Positions 53,483 through 61,408 of a stretch of DNA of 64,000 nt are shown here, in pieces; position 1 is the stretch's first letter, and the number at the start of each line of letters is the position of its first letter. The position numbers and the translations under genes were made by a program. The notes below the pieces were generated by a model. It made no database searches, was not told the DNA's origin, and was given only the letters and a program-made list of their open reading frames with translations. Origin of the DNA: Planctomycetaceae bacterium (GTDB lineage: Bacteria; Planctomycetota; Planctomycetia; Pirellulales; Lacipirellulaceae); NCBI GenBank assembly GCA_002702655.1, contig PABB01000070.1, forward strand, positions 1 to 64,000, given 5' to 3'.

Positions 53483-54232
53483 ATGCGAAAAGTGTTGTTC
53501 AGCCTTGCGATCGCTCTGATCGCCGTGGCGCCAGGGACGCAAGCCTCGGCTGACGAGTCGGCCGACCGCGCCGCGGCTCAGCAGATCGCCGCTGATCTGA
53601 AGGAAAGCGGCAAGATGAAAGACTACCGCGTCGGCGTCAAATACCAGGACGGCGTCGCGTGGCTCATGGGCACCGTGACCAGCGAGCAGCAGAAGGTCAT
53701 GGCCGAGAAGATCGCGGGTCGCAGCGCCGGCGTCGACCAGGTGGTCAATCGCCTGGAAGTCGCCGCCAAGCAGAGCGACCAGGCGGCCCTGGAAACTCCC
53801 GAAGAGTCCACGATGGGCGGCCAAGTGGCTCCGATGCCGCTGCAGCAGGTCGGCTACAACCAAGCGCCTCGCGGCAACGCTCCCGTGCCGATGGGCTACC
53901 CTGGCGTGCAGCAGGCTGGTTACGGCCAGTACGCGGGCCCCGCCGGCGGCGGCATGGCGCCGATGCCGATGGGTCACTCGCCCGTGCAGCAGGGCGGCCG
54001 CACCGTCAGCTACGACAATCCGCAGATGCCCGGTTACGCTTGGCCGAGCTACGCCGCGTATCCCAACTACGCCGCGTTGACCTATCCGCAGCAGTACTCG
54101 GCCTCGGCCTGGCCGTACATTGGCCCGTTCTACCCCTATCCGCAAGTGCCGCTGGGCTGGCGGAAGGTCACGCTGGAATGGGACGACGGTTGGTGGATGC
54201 TGGACTTCAAGGACTGCAAGGACTGCCACTAG
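53483..54232 (+). CDS. Exported BON-domain protein with Gly/Pro/Tyr-rich region
   Basis: A 249-residue exported protein with a signal peptide (MRKVLFSLAIALIAVAPGTQASA) and a strong GGAGGGG five bases before the ATG. Residues about 28-95 are a BON domain (AQQIAADLKESGKMKDYRVGVKYQDGVAWLMGTVTSEQQKVMAEKIAGRSAGVDQVVNRLEV), a fold linked to phospholipid or envelope binding. Residues 110-215 are rich in Pro, Met, Gly, Gln and Tyr. The last part WRKVTLEWDDGWWMLDFKDCKDCH is conserved in planctomycete proteins of this type as I recall them. A clear terminator follows at 54269-54305. Confidence 0.82.
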   Translation: MRKVLFSLAIALIAVAPGTQASADESADRAAAQQIAADLKESGKMKDYRVGVKYQDGVAWLMGTVTSEQQKVMAEKIAGRSAGVDQVVNRLEVAAKQSDQAALETPEESTMGGQVAPMPLQQVGYNQAPRGNAPVPMGYPGVQQAGYGQYAGPAGGGMAPMPMGHSPVQQGGRTVSYDNPQMPGYAWPSYAAYPNYAALTYPQQYSASAWPYIGPFYPYPQVPLGWRKVTLEWDDGWWMLDFKDCKDCH

Positions 54233-54268
54233 GTCGCTCCTTGCCAGCAACGCGTGCATGAGACCTCG

Positions 54269-54305
54269 CGCCTCCCGTCGACTCAGTCGGCGGGAGGCGT
54301 TTTTC
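54269..54305 (+). terminator. Rho-independent terminator after the BON gene
   Basis: CGCCTCCCG (54269-54277) pairs with CGGGAGGCG (54291-54299), with further pairing toward the loop, followed by TTTTT (54300-54304). It begins 37 bases after the BON-domain stop codon. Confidence 0.85.
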
Positions 54306-54336
54306 GTTGCCTGCAGCACGCAGCCGCTCGCGCGCC

Positions 54337-54415
54337 GGCGTGCCACGGCTCTGTGAGGCGTGCGCCGCGGAGCATCGCTTAACAGCTCGCACGGCTCACA
54401 GAGCCGTGGCACGCC
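54337..54415. repeat. Palindromic intergenic element with perfect 21-base arms
   Basis: The arm 54337-54357 (core tgccacggctctgtgag) recurs as an exact reverse complement at 54395-54415, separated by 37 bases. The arm is GC-rich and contains a smaller partial palindrome of its own. It lies in a non-coding stretch after the terminator, so a REP-like dispersed element is the best reading. The rest of the gap up to 54716 shows nothing that I can identify. Confidence 0.75.
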
Positions 54416-54716
54416 CACTGTCGACCTCGGCGCTCGCTCCTCAGCGTTCAGCAGCTCGTGACATGGACCGCGGCGGTCCGTGGAACGCGTCAGCCAGGCG
54501 ATCTGCTAGCAAGCGACTGCCGGAAAAACCTGAATAATCGGATTTACCCGCAAGTTTTCCCCAGCTTCGCTCGATACCTGTTTCTGGAGAGTCATTCTCG
54601 CCGCGGTGCGAGCCGTCTCTCACGCAATGATGCCGCCGCCTCGGCGGCTGACGCGGCGGGCTCAAGATGGTGAGCCGCCGTCGCCAACGAAACACTTCCC
54701 GTGAAGGGCTCGCAGG

Positions 54717-55277
54717 ATGCCTCGTAGAAACGCCCCTCTCGTGCTCGTCGTCGCCGCTGGTCTCCTGGCCAGCATGGGATGCACTCAACTGGGTCCCAGC
54801 TTGGGAATTCTGGCCGTGCCGATTCCCGTGCCGGCGTACAAGCAGAAGCTCAAGGAAGACCAGTTCTGGAATCACGAACGCTACGAGCGCGTGCCCATCT
54901 TGGGACCGCTGACCTCGGGCGCCGAGATTGTGGCCCTCGACCCGCCCAGCGATGACGAAGTCATGCGGGCGCTGGAGCGCATTCAGCCCGTACAGGGCGG
55001 CGTGCCGCTGCTGTGGGAACGCCAACGCAACAACGTGCGAATCGTCAAGGAGAAGATCTCCGACTACATCGATCCGCCGCGCGTCTATCCGCTGATTGGC
55101 CCGGCTCAGCAGCACCACGCTCACTACAAGTGCACGGTCTACTACGAAGACGTGCGTCGCATCGGCTGGCCGGTGCCGCACACGCTGCGAGACGAAGACG
55201 CTCGCGAAGTGATCTACATCGACCACAACCACCTGCACATGGTGGGCAACCTGGACCAAGGCTGTGCCGGCGAATGA
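54717..55277 (+). CDS. Lipoprotein of unknown function
   Basis: A 186-residue predicted lipoprotein: MPRRNAPLVLVVAAGLLASMGCTQ with a lipobox at LASMGC. The mature protein contains DQFWNHERYERVPILGPLTSGAE, RQRNNVRIVKEKISDYIDPPRVYPLIGPAQQHHAHYKCTVYYEDVRR and EVIYIDHNHLHMVG. The His-rich stretches could bind metal, but I recognise no family. Start ATG 54717. It is on the same strand as the TPR gene 145 bases further on. Confidence 0.75.
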   Translation: MPRRNAPLVLVVAAGLLASMGCTQLGPSLGILAVPIPVPAYKQKLKEDQFWNHERYERVPILGPLTSGAEIVALDPPSDDEVMRALERIQPVQGGVPLLWERQRNNVRIVKEKISDYIDPPRVYPLIGPAQQHHAHYKCTVYYEDVRRIGWPVPHTLRDEDAREVIYIDHNHLHMVGNLDQGCAGE

Positions 55278-55422
55278 GCCGCGCGGCCGTCGGTTTTGAC
55301 GACTGCCTCGGCCGAACAACCTGATGCACACCATCGGCTTGCCGGGGCTTCCGTCACGAAGCGTCGGCAAGCCGTTTTTCGTGACTGCCGCCAACCAGCG
55401 CCGTGCCGCCGGCGCGAACTCC

Positions 55423-56754
55423 ATGACAGCGAACCGTATCATCGCCGCTGTACTGACCGCCTGCGCGATGGCGTGCTGCGAGGCCGCGCTGGCTGAGTCC
55501 GACCAGTCGCCAGCGGACGCGTCGCTCGTCGCCGCCCAGGCGTTGGCCGCCAGCGGCAATCTGGACGGCGCGGTGGCCCTGTTGCGACAGACTTTGCCGC
55601 AGGCAACCGACGAATCGCGCACAGAGATTCTGCTGGCGGCGGCGCGGTTGCACGCCCAGTTGGGCCAATTGGCAGATGCCGAGCAGCTCTATCGAGAGGT
55701 GTTGGCGGAGCCGGCCGACGCCCCGCTTGCCGAGGATTTGACAACGGTCGTCCGCGCCGAGTTGGCGACGATCTATCGGCGACGCGATATGTGGACCGCA
55801 GCGGCCGAGTTGTGGACCGAGTTGGCCGACCAATCCAATCCCACGTCCATCCACGCCCGCGAAGCCGCGTATTGGCTAGCTTACGCCGAGCACCGCGCTG
55901 GTCGAAACGGCCAGTGCCAGCGGCGGCTGCAATGCCTTCTCGACCAAGCGGCCAGCACGCCCGGCGCGGAGGACGACGCCACGACCGCCCCGACGGCAGG
56001 CCGACAGCGTGAGCTGCTGCACTTCGCACAGTACCTGCTCAGCCAGGCCGCGATCGCGCAAGCAGACTGGCCCGCGGCGACCGCGGCGTTGGATGCCCTG
56101 CGAGCCGAGCAACCGAGCGATCCGCTGCTGGCGCAGGCTGAATTCTGGCGGGCCGAAATTGCCTACCGCCAGGGCGAGGACGCCCTCGCACGCGACCTGT
56201 TTGCGCAAGTCGCACTGCGGACGGCCGGTTTGGAGGAACCCTGGACCGCGCTGGCGCCGTTGCGGCTCGCTCAGTTGGAAGCGGCGCGGCAGCGGTGGGA
56301 CGAGACGTTGCTCGCGCTGGATTGGCTCGCGTGGCGGTGGCCCGAGTTTGAGTTGGCGTTCGAAGCCGACTACCTGCGGGGGCGCGCGCTGGCCGGCAAA
56401 GGCGAGTTCACCGCGGCCCGGGCGGCCTATCGCCGAACGTTGGCTCGTGCCGCGGCAGCCAACACCGAGACCGCGGCCATGGCGCAATGGATGATTGGCG
56501 AAACGTTCTTCCATCAACAGGCCTATGCCGAAGCGCGTGCCGCCTACCAGCAGGTCGTGGACGGCCACGAGTATCCCGAATGGCAGGCTCGCGCGGCCCT
56601 GCAGTTGGGGCAGTGCTGGGAACTGCAGGGCGCGTGGGAGAAGGCTGCGGAAACCTACTCAGCCGCGGCCGCCAAGTATGCCGCTACGACGTCCGGGCCG
56701 ACGTTGGATGCTCGCCAACAGTTCGTCACCCGTCAGTTGGCCGTGCTGAAGTGA
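55423..56754 (+). CDS. Exported tetratricopeptide-repeat protein
   Basis: A 443-residue exported protein starting MTANRIIAAVLTACAMACCEAALAES (signal peptide). The remainder is a chain of TPR-like helix pairs (LVAAQALAASGNLDGAVALLRQTL, AARLHAQLGQLADAEQLYREVL, AYWLAYAEHRAGRNGQCQRRL, EADYLRGRALAGKGEFTAARAAYRRTLARA, WMIGETFFHQQAYAEARAAYQQVVDG, LQLGQCWELQGAWEKAAETYSAAA). TPR proteins commonly accompany ExbB/ExbD systems in planctomycetes and Bacteroidetes. Frames upstream to 55324 lack a signal. ExbB follows immediately on the same strand. Confidence 0.82.
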   Translation: MTANRIIAAVLTACAMACCEAALAESDQSPADASLVAAQALAASGNLDGAVALLRQTLPQATDESRTEILLAAARLHAQLGQLADAEQLYREVLAEPADAPLAEDLTTVVRAELATIYRRRDMWTAAAELWTELADQSNPTSIHAREAAYWLAYAEHRAGRNGQCQRRLQCLLDQAASTPGAEDDATTAPTAGRQRELLHFAQYLLSQAAIAQADWPAATAALDALRAEQPSDPLLAQAEFWRAEIAYRQGEDALARDLFAQVALRTAGLEEPWTALAPLRLAQLEAARQRWDETLLALDWLAWRWPEFELAFEADYLRGRALAGKGEFTAARAAYRRTLARAAAANTETAAMAQWMIGETFFHQQAYAEARAAYQQVVDGHEYPEWQARAALQLGQCWELQGAWEKAAETYSAAAAKYAATTSGPTLDARQQFVTRQLAVLK

Positions 56755-56843
56755 AACTCCCATCACGAGCGGAATTTGCCCGCAACCGCGCTTCCCGCAA
56801 CATTCGCATCGCTCCGTACACTCCTCACAAGGCGAACTTCATC

Positions 56844-57614
56844 GTGACGATTCAGCGTGCCGTTCGACTGGCGATCATCGTGCTGGCAGCGATGCTGGCA
56901 GGGCCCGGCGTGGCCGCGGCCTCCGAGCCCGGTGCGGACGCTGCGATTCCGTCGACCAGCCTGTGGGACGTGGTCGCCGGCGGCGGGCCATGGGTGATTC
57001 CCATTGGCGTCTGTTCGTTCGTGCTCGTGCTGGCAGTGCTGGAGCGGGCGTATAGTCTACGCCGCAGTCGGATCGCGCCGTCGTTGTTCATCGAGCGGTT
57101 TCTGCTGCAAGTCAGCGAGGGCGCCGTCGATCGGCACGACGCGACGCTCTTGTGCCAAGACAACGGCAGTCTGGTCGCCGACGTGTTCGAATCGGCGCTG
57201 CGCAAGTGGGGCAAGCCGGCCGTGGAGGTCGAGCAGGCCGTGCTCGACGAAGGCGAGCGGGCCGCCAACCAGATGCGCAGGTTCCTGCGGGTGATCAACG
57301 GCGTGGCGACGGTCTGCCCGCTGTTCGGGCTCTTGGGCACCGTGTGGGGAATGATCGAAGCGTTCAACGCCATCGCCTCCAGCGGCGCCATGGGGCGTCC
57401 CGAAATGCTCGCCGGCGGGATCAGCGGAGCCCTGCTGTCGACCGCGGCGGGCCTGTTGGTCGCCATCCCTGCATTAATTCTGTACCTGTTCTTCGTCGGC
57501 CGCGTCGATGCGCTGGTCATGGAGATCGACCGCGTCGGGCAGGAGTTGGTGAATCTCATCTCCGCCGAAGCTATCGAAGACCGCCGCAACCGTAAGCCCA
57601 AGAAAGCCGCGTAA
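56844..57614 (+). CDS. exbB: MotA/TolQ/ExbB proton-channel family protein
   Basis: A 256-residue membrane protein. After a signal-like first segment (MTIQRAVRLAIIVLAAMLAGPGVAAA) come WVIPIGVCSFVLVLAVLERAYSL, then the MotA/TolQ/ExbB core GVATVCPLFGLLGTVWGMIEAFNAIA and ISGALLSTAAGLLVAIPALILYLFFV. This family forms the proton-driven motor that energises TonB-like or Tol-like partners. Start GTG 56844 (AAGGCG nine bases upstream) is preferred; GTG 56751 overlapping the previous stop is an alternative. A 152-base repeat element lies between it and exbD. Confidence 0.9.
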   Translation: MTIQRAVRLAIIVLAAMLAGPGVAAASEPGADAAIPSTSLWDVVAGGGPWVIPIGVCSFVLVLAVLERAYSLRRSRIAPSLFIERFLLQVSEGAVDRHDATLLCQDNGSLVADVFESALRKWGKPAVEVEQAVLDEGERAANQMRRFLRVINGVATVCPLFGLLGTVWGMIEAFNAIASSGAMGRPEMLAGGISGALLSTAAGLLVAIPALILYLFFVGRVDALVMEIDRVGQELVNLISAEAIEDRRNRKPKKAA

Positions 57615-57632
57615 CTGAGAATCGCAAACCAG

Positions 57633-57784
57633 AGAACAGGATCGCAGGATTGTGCCGGATCAACAGGATGGAAGTCCTTGCGGAGCTTCCCATCGCAGAA
57701 AAAAGTGACCGCAACATTGCTGCAGCGATGAGCGCCATACATCCGCGATCCTGTCGATCCATTTGATCCTGAAATCCTGTTCTT
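57633..57784. repeat. MITE/REP-like element with imperfect terminal inverted repeats
   Basis: The left arm 57633-57670 (agaacaggat..caggat...acaggat) and the right arm 57747-57784 are imperfect reverse complements over about 38 bases, each built of repeated caggat units. The 76 bases between show no coding signal. It sits exactly between exbB and exbD, which are otherwise adjacent. Confidence 0.7.
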
Positions 57785-57803
57785 CTTGACTCTGCCGTAG
57801 CCG

Positions 57804-58232
57804 ATGCCCCTGAAAGTTCAACACGACGAAGCTCCCAGCTTGAACCTCACGCCGATGATCGACGTGGTGTTCCAGCTGATCGTGTTTTTCATGGTGGCGA
57901 CCAAGTTCACGGAGTTGGAACGCGACATCCAGTTGAACTTGCCGGAGGTCTCCCAGGCGGCAGCGATGACCGCCGCGCCCAAAGCGCGTGAAATCGTCGT
58001 GCTGGCGGACGGGCGGTACCTGCTCGACGGGCAGGAAAGTGCGCTGGAGGAGATGACTTCCCTGCTCGCGGCCGCCAAGTCCGAGTATCATGGCGTCGAG
58101 GTCGTGATCCGCGGCGACGCGACGTGCGCGTTTCAGCACGTGGCATCCGCCATGGCTGCGTGCCAGAAAGCGGGCGTTACCGAATTGAATGTCAGCGTGC
58201 GCGTGGCCGGCGCCTCGGCCGTCAGGCGGTGA
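57804..58232 (+). CDS. exbD: ExbD/TolR family protein
   Basis: A 142-residue single-pass inner-membrane protein. The signature PSLNLTPMIDVVFQLIVFFMVATKF (residues about 11-35) holds the essential Asp of ExbD/TolR. The periplasmic domain reads REIVVLADGRYLLDGQESALEEM and ends VTELNVSVRVAGASAVRR. It works with ExbB to convert proton motive force into movement of a partner. The next gene starts four bases after its stop. Confidence 0.93.
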   Translation: MPLKVQHDEAPSLNLTPMIDVVFQLIVFFMVATKFTELERDIQLNLPEVSQAAAMTAAPKAREIVVLADGRYLLDGQESALEEMTSLLAAAKSEYHGVEVVIRGDATCAFQHVASAMAACQKAGVTELNVSVRVAGASAVRR

Positions 58233-58236
58233 CGCG

Positions 58237-60123
58237 GTGGTGACGTCCCCCCTGGCATGGCGAACCTTGTCGGCGCCGCTCGCCTGGCTGCCGCTGGGTT
58301 GGAATCGCTGGCTGCTGGTCTGGCTGGTGCTGGCCGCGGTCACCGCGGGGTTGCTCGTACTGTTGCGCACGCGGTGGCGCACGGTGAGCAGTTGGAAAAA
58401 ATGTGCGCTGCTGTCGCTCTGGCTGCACGTGCTGCTGGCCATCCTGGCCACCTCGGTGCATATGTTCTCGGGGGCGCCGGGCGAGGGTCCCGATCAACCG
58501 ATCCGCGTGGCGATGCTGCCCGCCGAACTGCCCGCCGAGGTCCGCCCCGACACGGACGACCAACAGCAGTTGCCCGAGTGGGAGCGTCCGCAAGACCCGC
58601 CGCGTCTGGAGCCGCCGGAACTGCTGTTGCCGGAGCCGCCCGCTCCCGCGGAAGAAACAGAGGCGGCGGCGGCCGAGCCGCCCGCTGACCCCGTTTACGA
58701 ACAAACCGCTGTCCAGCCGCCCGCTGAGGCTCCGCCGGTCGAATCCGTCGCACCTCAGCAATCCGTCGAGCAAGCCGCCGCGCCGCCATTGCTGCCCACG
58801 GCCAAGCCGACGCCCGAAACGAAACAGGCCCCGCCGGAGCCAGCCCCCGAGAGAGTTGCCGACCAGCAGCCACAGGCGGCGTCCCAGCCCGCTCAGACGG
58901 TCGAACCAGCGCCCGCGGCCGCGCCGAATGACGTGGCGCCAACGACGCCCGATCGACAGGTCGCCTCCCAACCACAACCGCCCTCCCCTGCCCCGCCGCC
59001 GGCCTACGCCGCGCGGTTCAGCGCGAACCGCGCGCAGATCGTCGCCCGTCGCGGCGGCAATGAGCAGACGGAGCAGTCGGTGCGCTCGGCGCTGGCTTGG
59101 CTGGCGGCCGCGCAGGCGCCCGACGGCCGCTGGCATGCCGCCCGTCATGGCGCCGGCGGCGAGCGACGGGCGATTCTCGGCCAAGACCGCGCCGGCGTCG
59201 GCGCGCAAGCCGACACGGCGATGACCGGGCTGGCCGTGCTGGCGTTTCTCGGCAGCGGCAACACGCACCTGCAAGGGCCCTATGCCGATCATGTGGCGCG
59301 GGGGTTGGAGTTTCTCGCCTCGCAGCAAGCCGGCGACGGATCGCTTGCCGGCGAAGCGGACAAGTTCTCGCGCATGTATTGCCATTCGATGGCGGCGCTG
59401 GCCGTGTGCGAGTCGTACGCCGTGACCGGCGACCAACGACTGCGGACCACGGCGGCCGGGGCGCTGACTTACTCGCTCGCGGCGCAGCATCCCGCCGACG
59501 GCGGCTGGCGATATTGGCCCGGACTGCCCGGCGATACGAGTCAGTTCGGCTGGCAGTTGATGGCGCTGAAAAGCGGCGAACTGGCTAAACTCGATCTGCC
59601 GCCGGTGACTTGGTCGCGCAGCGAGCGGTTTTTGCGGAGCGTCACGCGCGGCGCGTCGGGCGGCTTGGCCAGCTACCGACCCGACAGCCGGCCCACCACC
59701 TCGATGACCGCCGAAGGATTGTTCTGCCGCCAGCTACTCGCCGACCGCGTCGGCCAGTCGGTCGACGAAGCCGCGTACGGCGAGGCGGCCTCCGCTCTGC
59801 TGCGCGAGCTGCCCGGCGGCGGGCCCGCCAACCTGTACTACTGGTATTATGCGACGCTCGCCTTGTGCCGCGAGCAAGATCGCTCTCCGGCGGCGCGGGC
59901 GGCCTGGCAACGCTGGAACGACGCCCTGGTCCGCACGCTGCTGGGCAAGCAGAACCCCGACGGGAGCTGGCCCACGGACACCGTATGGGGGCGCTGCGGC
60001 GGGCAGGTCTACACCACGTCGCTGGCGGCTCTGTGCCTGGAGGTCTACTACCGCTACGTGCCGCCGCCGGGCGAGGGCGAAATAGCCCGCCGCGGCGGCT
60101 GGCGGGGGCTGGATCGCCGCTAG
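58237..60123 (+). CDS. TonB-positioned membrane protein with alpha/alpha-toroid (squalene-cyclase-like) domain
   Basis: A 628-residue protein from GTG 58237, with hydrophobic N-terminal segments (LLVWLVLAAVTAGLLVLL, LLSLWLHVLLAILATSVHMF). Residues about 95-270 are Pro/Ala/Glu/Gln-rich, like a TonB spacer. Residues about 285-620 form repeated helices in the prenyltransferase/squalene oxidase style (SALAWLAAAQAPDGRW, GLEFLASQQAGDGSLAG, ALTYSLAAQHPADGGWRYWPG, LLGKQNPDGSWP). No DxDD or terpene-cyclase acid motif is apparent, so it is probably not an enzyme of that class. It replaces the TonB gene one would expect after exbB-exbD. Confidence 0.82.
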   Translation: MVTSPLAWRTLSAPLAWLPLGWNRWLLVWLVLAAVTAGLLVLLRTRWRTVSSWKKCALLSLWLHVLLAILATSVHMFSGAPGEGPDQPIRVAMLPAELPAEVRPDTDDQQQLPEWERPQDPPRLEPPELLLPEPPAPAEETEAAAAEPPADPVYEQTAVQPPAEAPPVESVAPQQSVEQAAAPPLLPTAKPTPETKQAPPEPAPERVADQQPQAASQPAQTVEPAPAAAPNDVAPTTPDRQVASQPQPPSPAPPPAYAARFSANRAQIVARRGGNEQTEQSVRSALAWLAAAQAPDGRWHAARHGAGGERRAILGQDRAGVGAQADTAMTGLAVLAFLGSGNTHLQGPYADHVARGLEFLASQQAGDGSLAGEADKFSRMYCHSMAALAVCESYAVTGDQRLRTTAAGALTYSLAAQHPADGGWRYWPGLPGDTSQFGWQLMALKSGELAKLDLPPVTWSRSERFLRSVTRGASGGLASYRPDSRPTTSMTAEGLFCRQLLADRVGQSVDEAAYGEAASALLRELPGGGPANLYYWYYATLALCREQDRSPAARAAWQRWNDALVRTLLGKQNPDGSWPTDTVWGRCGGQVYTTSLAALCLEVYYRYVPPPGEGEIARRGGWRGLDRR

Positions 60124-60297
60124 GGCGTCAAATTCTAAGGAATTGTCACTTCCGGCCGCAGCCGCGGGCGGTTTGACTTGCCACCTTCGGCCACTAGAAT
60201 TGAGTAATTAGCGGAGCCGACGCCGCCCCTGCGGGGCGACCGCTGTCAGTTTGCGCGTCGCAGGCCCGCTCCGCTCGCTGATCGAGGTACGAAGACC

Positions 60298-60507
60298 ATG
60301 TCTCCCCTGTTCGCGTTCTTCTCGCCAGGCGTCCCGCAACTGATCGTGCTCGCACTGATCGTGCTGCTGTTGTTTGGCAATCGGCTTCCCTCGGTCATGC
60401 GGAACCTGGGCGAAGGCGTGACCGAATTCAAGAAGGGTCTTAAGAACGACGAGTCAGACACGAATTCGCGGATCGAAGATCAACGCGACACGTCGCATAC
60501 GTCCTAG
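60298..60507 (+). CDS. tatA: TatA/TatE-type twin-arginine translocase component
   Basis: A 69-residue protein: MSPLFAFFSPGVPQLIVLALIVLLLFGNRLPSVMRNLGEGVTEFKKGL is the standard TatA pattern (short N-terminus, one helix, F-G hinge with R-L-P, amphipathic helix). The charged tail is short. Tat transports folded proteins; the RRHFL signal at the left edge of this window and the PhoD-like protein are potential clients. tatC is not in the window. Confidence 0.88.
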   Translation: MSPLFAFFSPGVPQLIVLALIVLLLFGNRLPSVMRNLGEGVTEFKKGLKNDESDTNSRIEDQRDTSHTS

Positions 60508-60575
60508 ACGCTGCCGACGCGCACGTGCTTTGATGCTGCCAGTCCACCGTTGATTGTCGTTCGGTCCTTCCCGCC

Positions 60576-60962
60576 ATGTCCGCGTTCGCCGCTCCGGTCA
60601 CCGCGATGTTCGCCTTTCTGAGCCCGGGGCCGGGTCAGATTTTTCTGCTGCTGATCATCGCCCTGCTGCTGTACGGCGGCGACTTGCCCGAGAAGGCGCG
60701 CGAGTGGGGCAAGATGTTCGCCGACTTTCGCCGGCAACTGCAGGGCATTCAGCGCGATCTGAACGACGCGGTCTACAGCGAGCCGCGCAAACCGCAGCGG
60801 TTGCAGCACTACCCGGAATTCCGGGACGTCGACCCGCTGCCGCCCGAGGGCGATGCGGAATCGGCCGCGAATACGGCGGAGGATGATCCAACGGCCGCCG
60901 AGAGTGCGGCAGACGCGGCCGATGCCGCCGAGCCGCGGCCCGCCGCCAACCCGACGGACTAA
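60576..60962 (+). CDS. Second TatA/TatB-like protein
   Basis: A 128-residue protein with the same pattern (FLSPGPGQIFLLLIIALLLYGGDLPEKAREWGKMFADFRRQLQGIQRDL), but the hinge is Y-G-G-D-L-P instead of F-G. A long acidic, Ala-rich tail follows (about 60 residues). It is encoded 68 bases after tatA. The tail length suggests a TatB-like role or a specialised paralogue. An internal start at 60606 is possible. Confidence 0.8.
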   Translation: MSAFAAPVTAMFAFLSPGPGQIFLLLIIALLLYGGDLPEKAREWGKMFADFRRQLQGIQRDLNDAVYSEPRKPQRLQHYPEFRDVDPLPPEGDAESAANTAEDDPTAAESAADAADAAEPRPAANPTD

Positions 60963-61047
60963 CGCGCCGGTCGGACCAGCTGCGACAATCCGCCGGCGAG
61001 TCCCCGCTAGCCGACATCGCGGCGACCCGCTAAAATCCGGAACTCCC

Positions 61048-61121
61048 GGGCGACTAGCTCAGTTGGTTAGAGCGCTGTGTTCACACCGCAGAGGTCACAG
61101 GTTCGAATCCTGTGTCGCCCA
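61048..61121 (+). tRNA. tRNA-Val(CAC)
   Basis: GGGCGAC pairs with GTCGCCC; the D arm is GCTC...GAGC, anticodon stem-loop CTGTG TTCACAC CGCAG (anticodon CAC), T arm ACAGG TTCGAAT CCTGT, discriminator A. CCA is not encoded. A terminator follows at once. Confidence 0.96.
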
Positions 61122-61122
61122 T

Positions 61123-61157
61123 CGAAAGGCCCGGAATCTCCGGGCCTTTCGCTTTTT
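61123..61157 (+). terminator. Rho-independent terminator after tRNA-Val
   Basis: A perfect 13-base stem cgaaaggcccgga (61123-61135) / tccgggcctttcg (61139-61151) with a three-base loop is followed by cttttt. It starts one base after the tRNA discriminator. Confidence 0.92.
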
Positions 61158-61408
61158 CCAGGGATTCGTGATCCTGGTTCAGCGGAATGCTGCCGGATTC
61201 CGCACTCTCCCGCGACGCCTTTAACATGCCCCCTTCACGGAGCCCATTTCGGGAGGGACAAGTCCGGCGTTTGGGCGCGAACGCAGGATGCATCTCACCA
61301 AGCTGTGGGCGCGAGCGCTCGCGACCACCTTGGCAACCGCCGTCGCGTAACCGCGTTGGCGTTCTCCCTGGCGCGTTTACGGTCCGACCGCCGGCGTCAG
61401 GGCCACGT

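Noticed and set aside
58222-59490. 422-codon antisense frame, Arg/Gly-rich
   Set aside because: It mirrors the Pro/Ala/Gln-rich linker and toroid domain; no motif supports it.
58237-60123. Terpene cyclase activity for the toroid-domain protein
   Set aside because: The helical repeats fit the fold, but no catalytic acid motif is visible, and the membrane-linker plan and the ExbBD context suggest another role.
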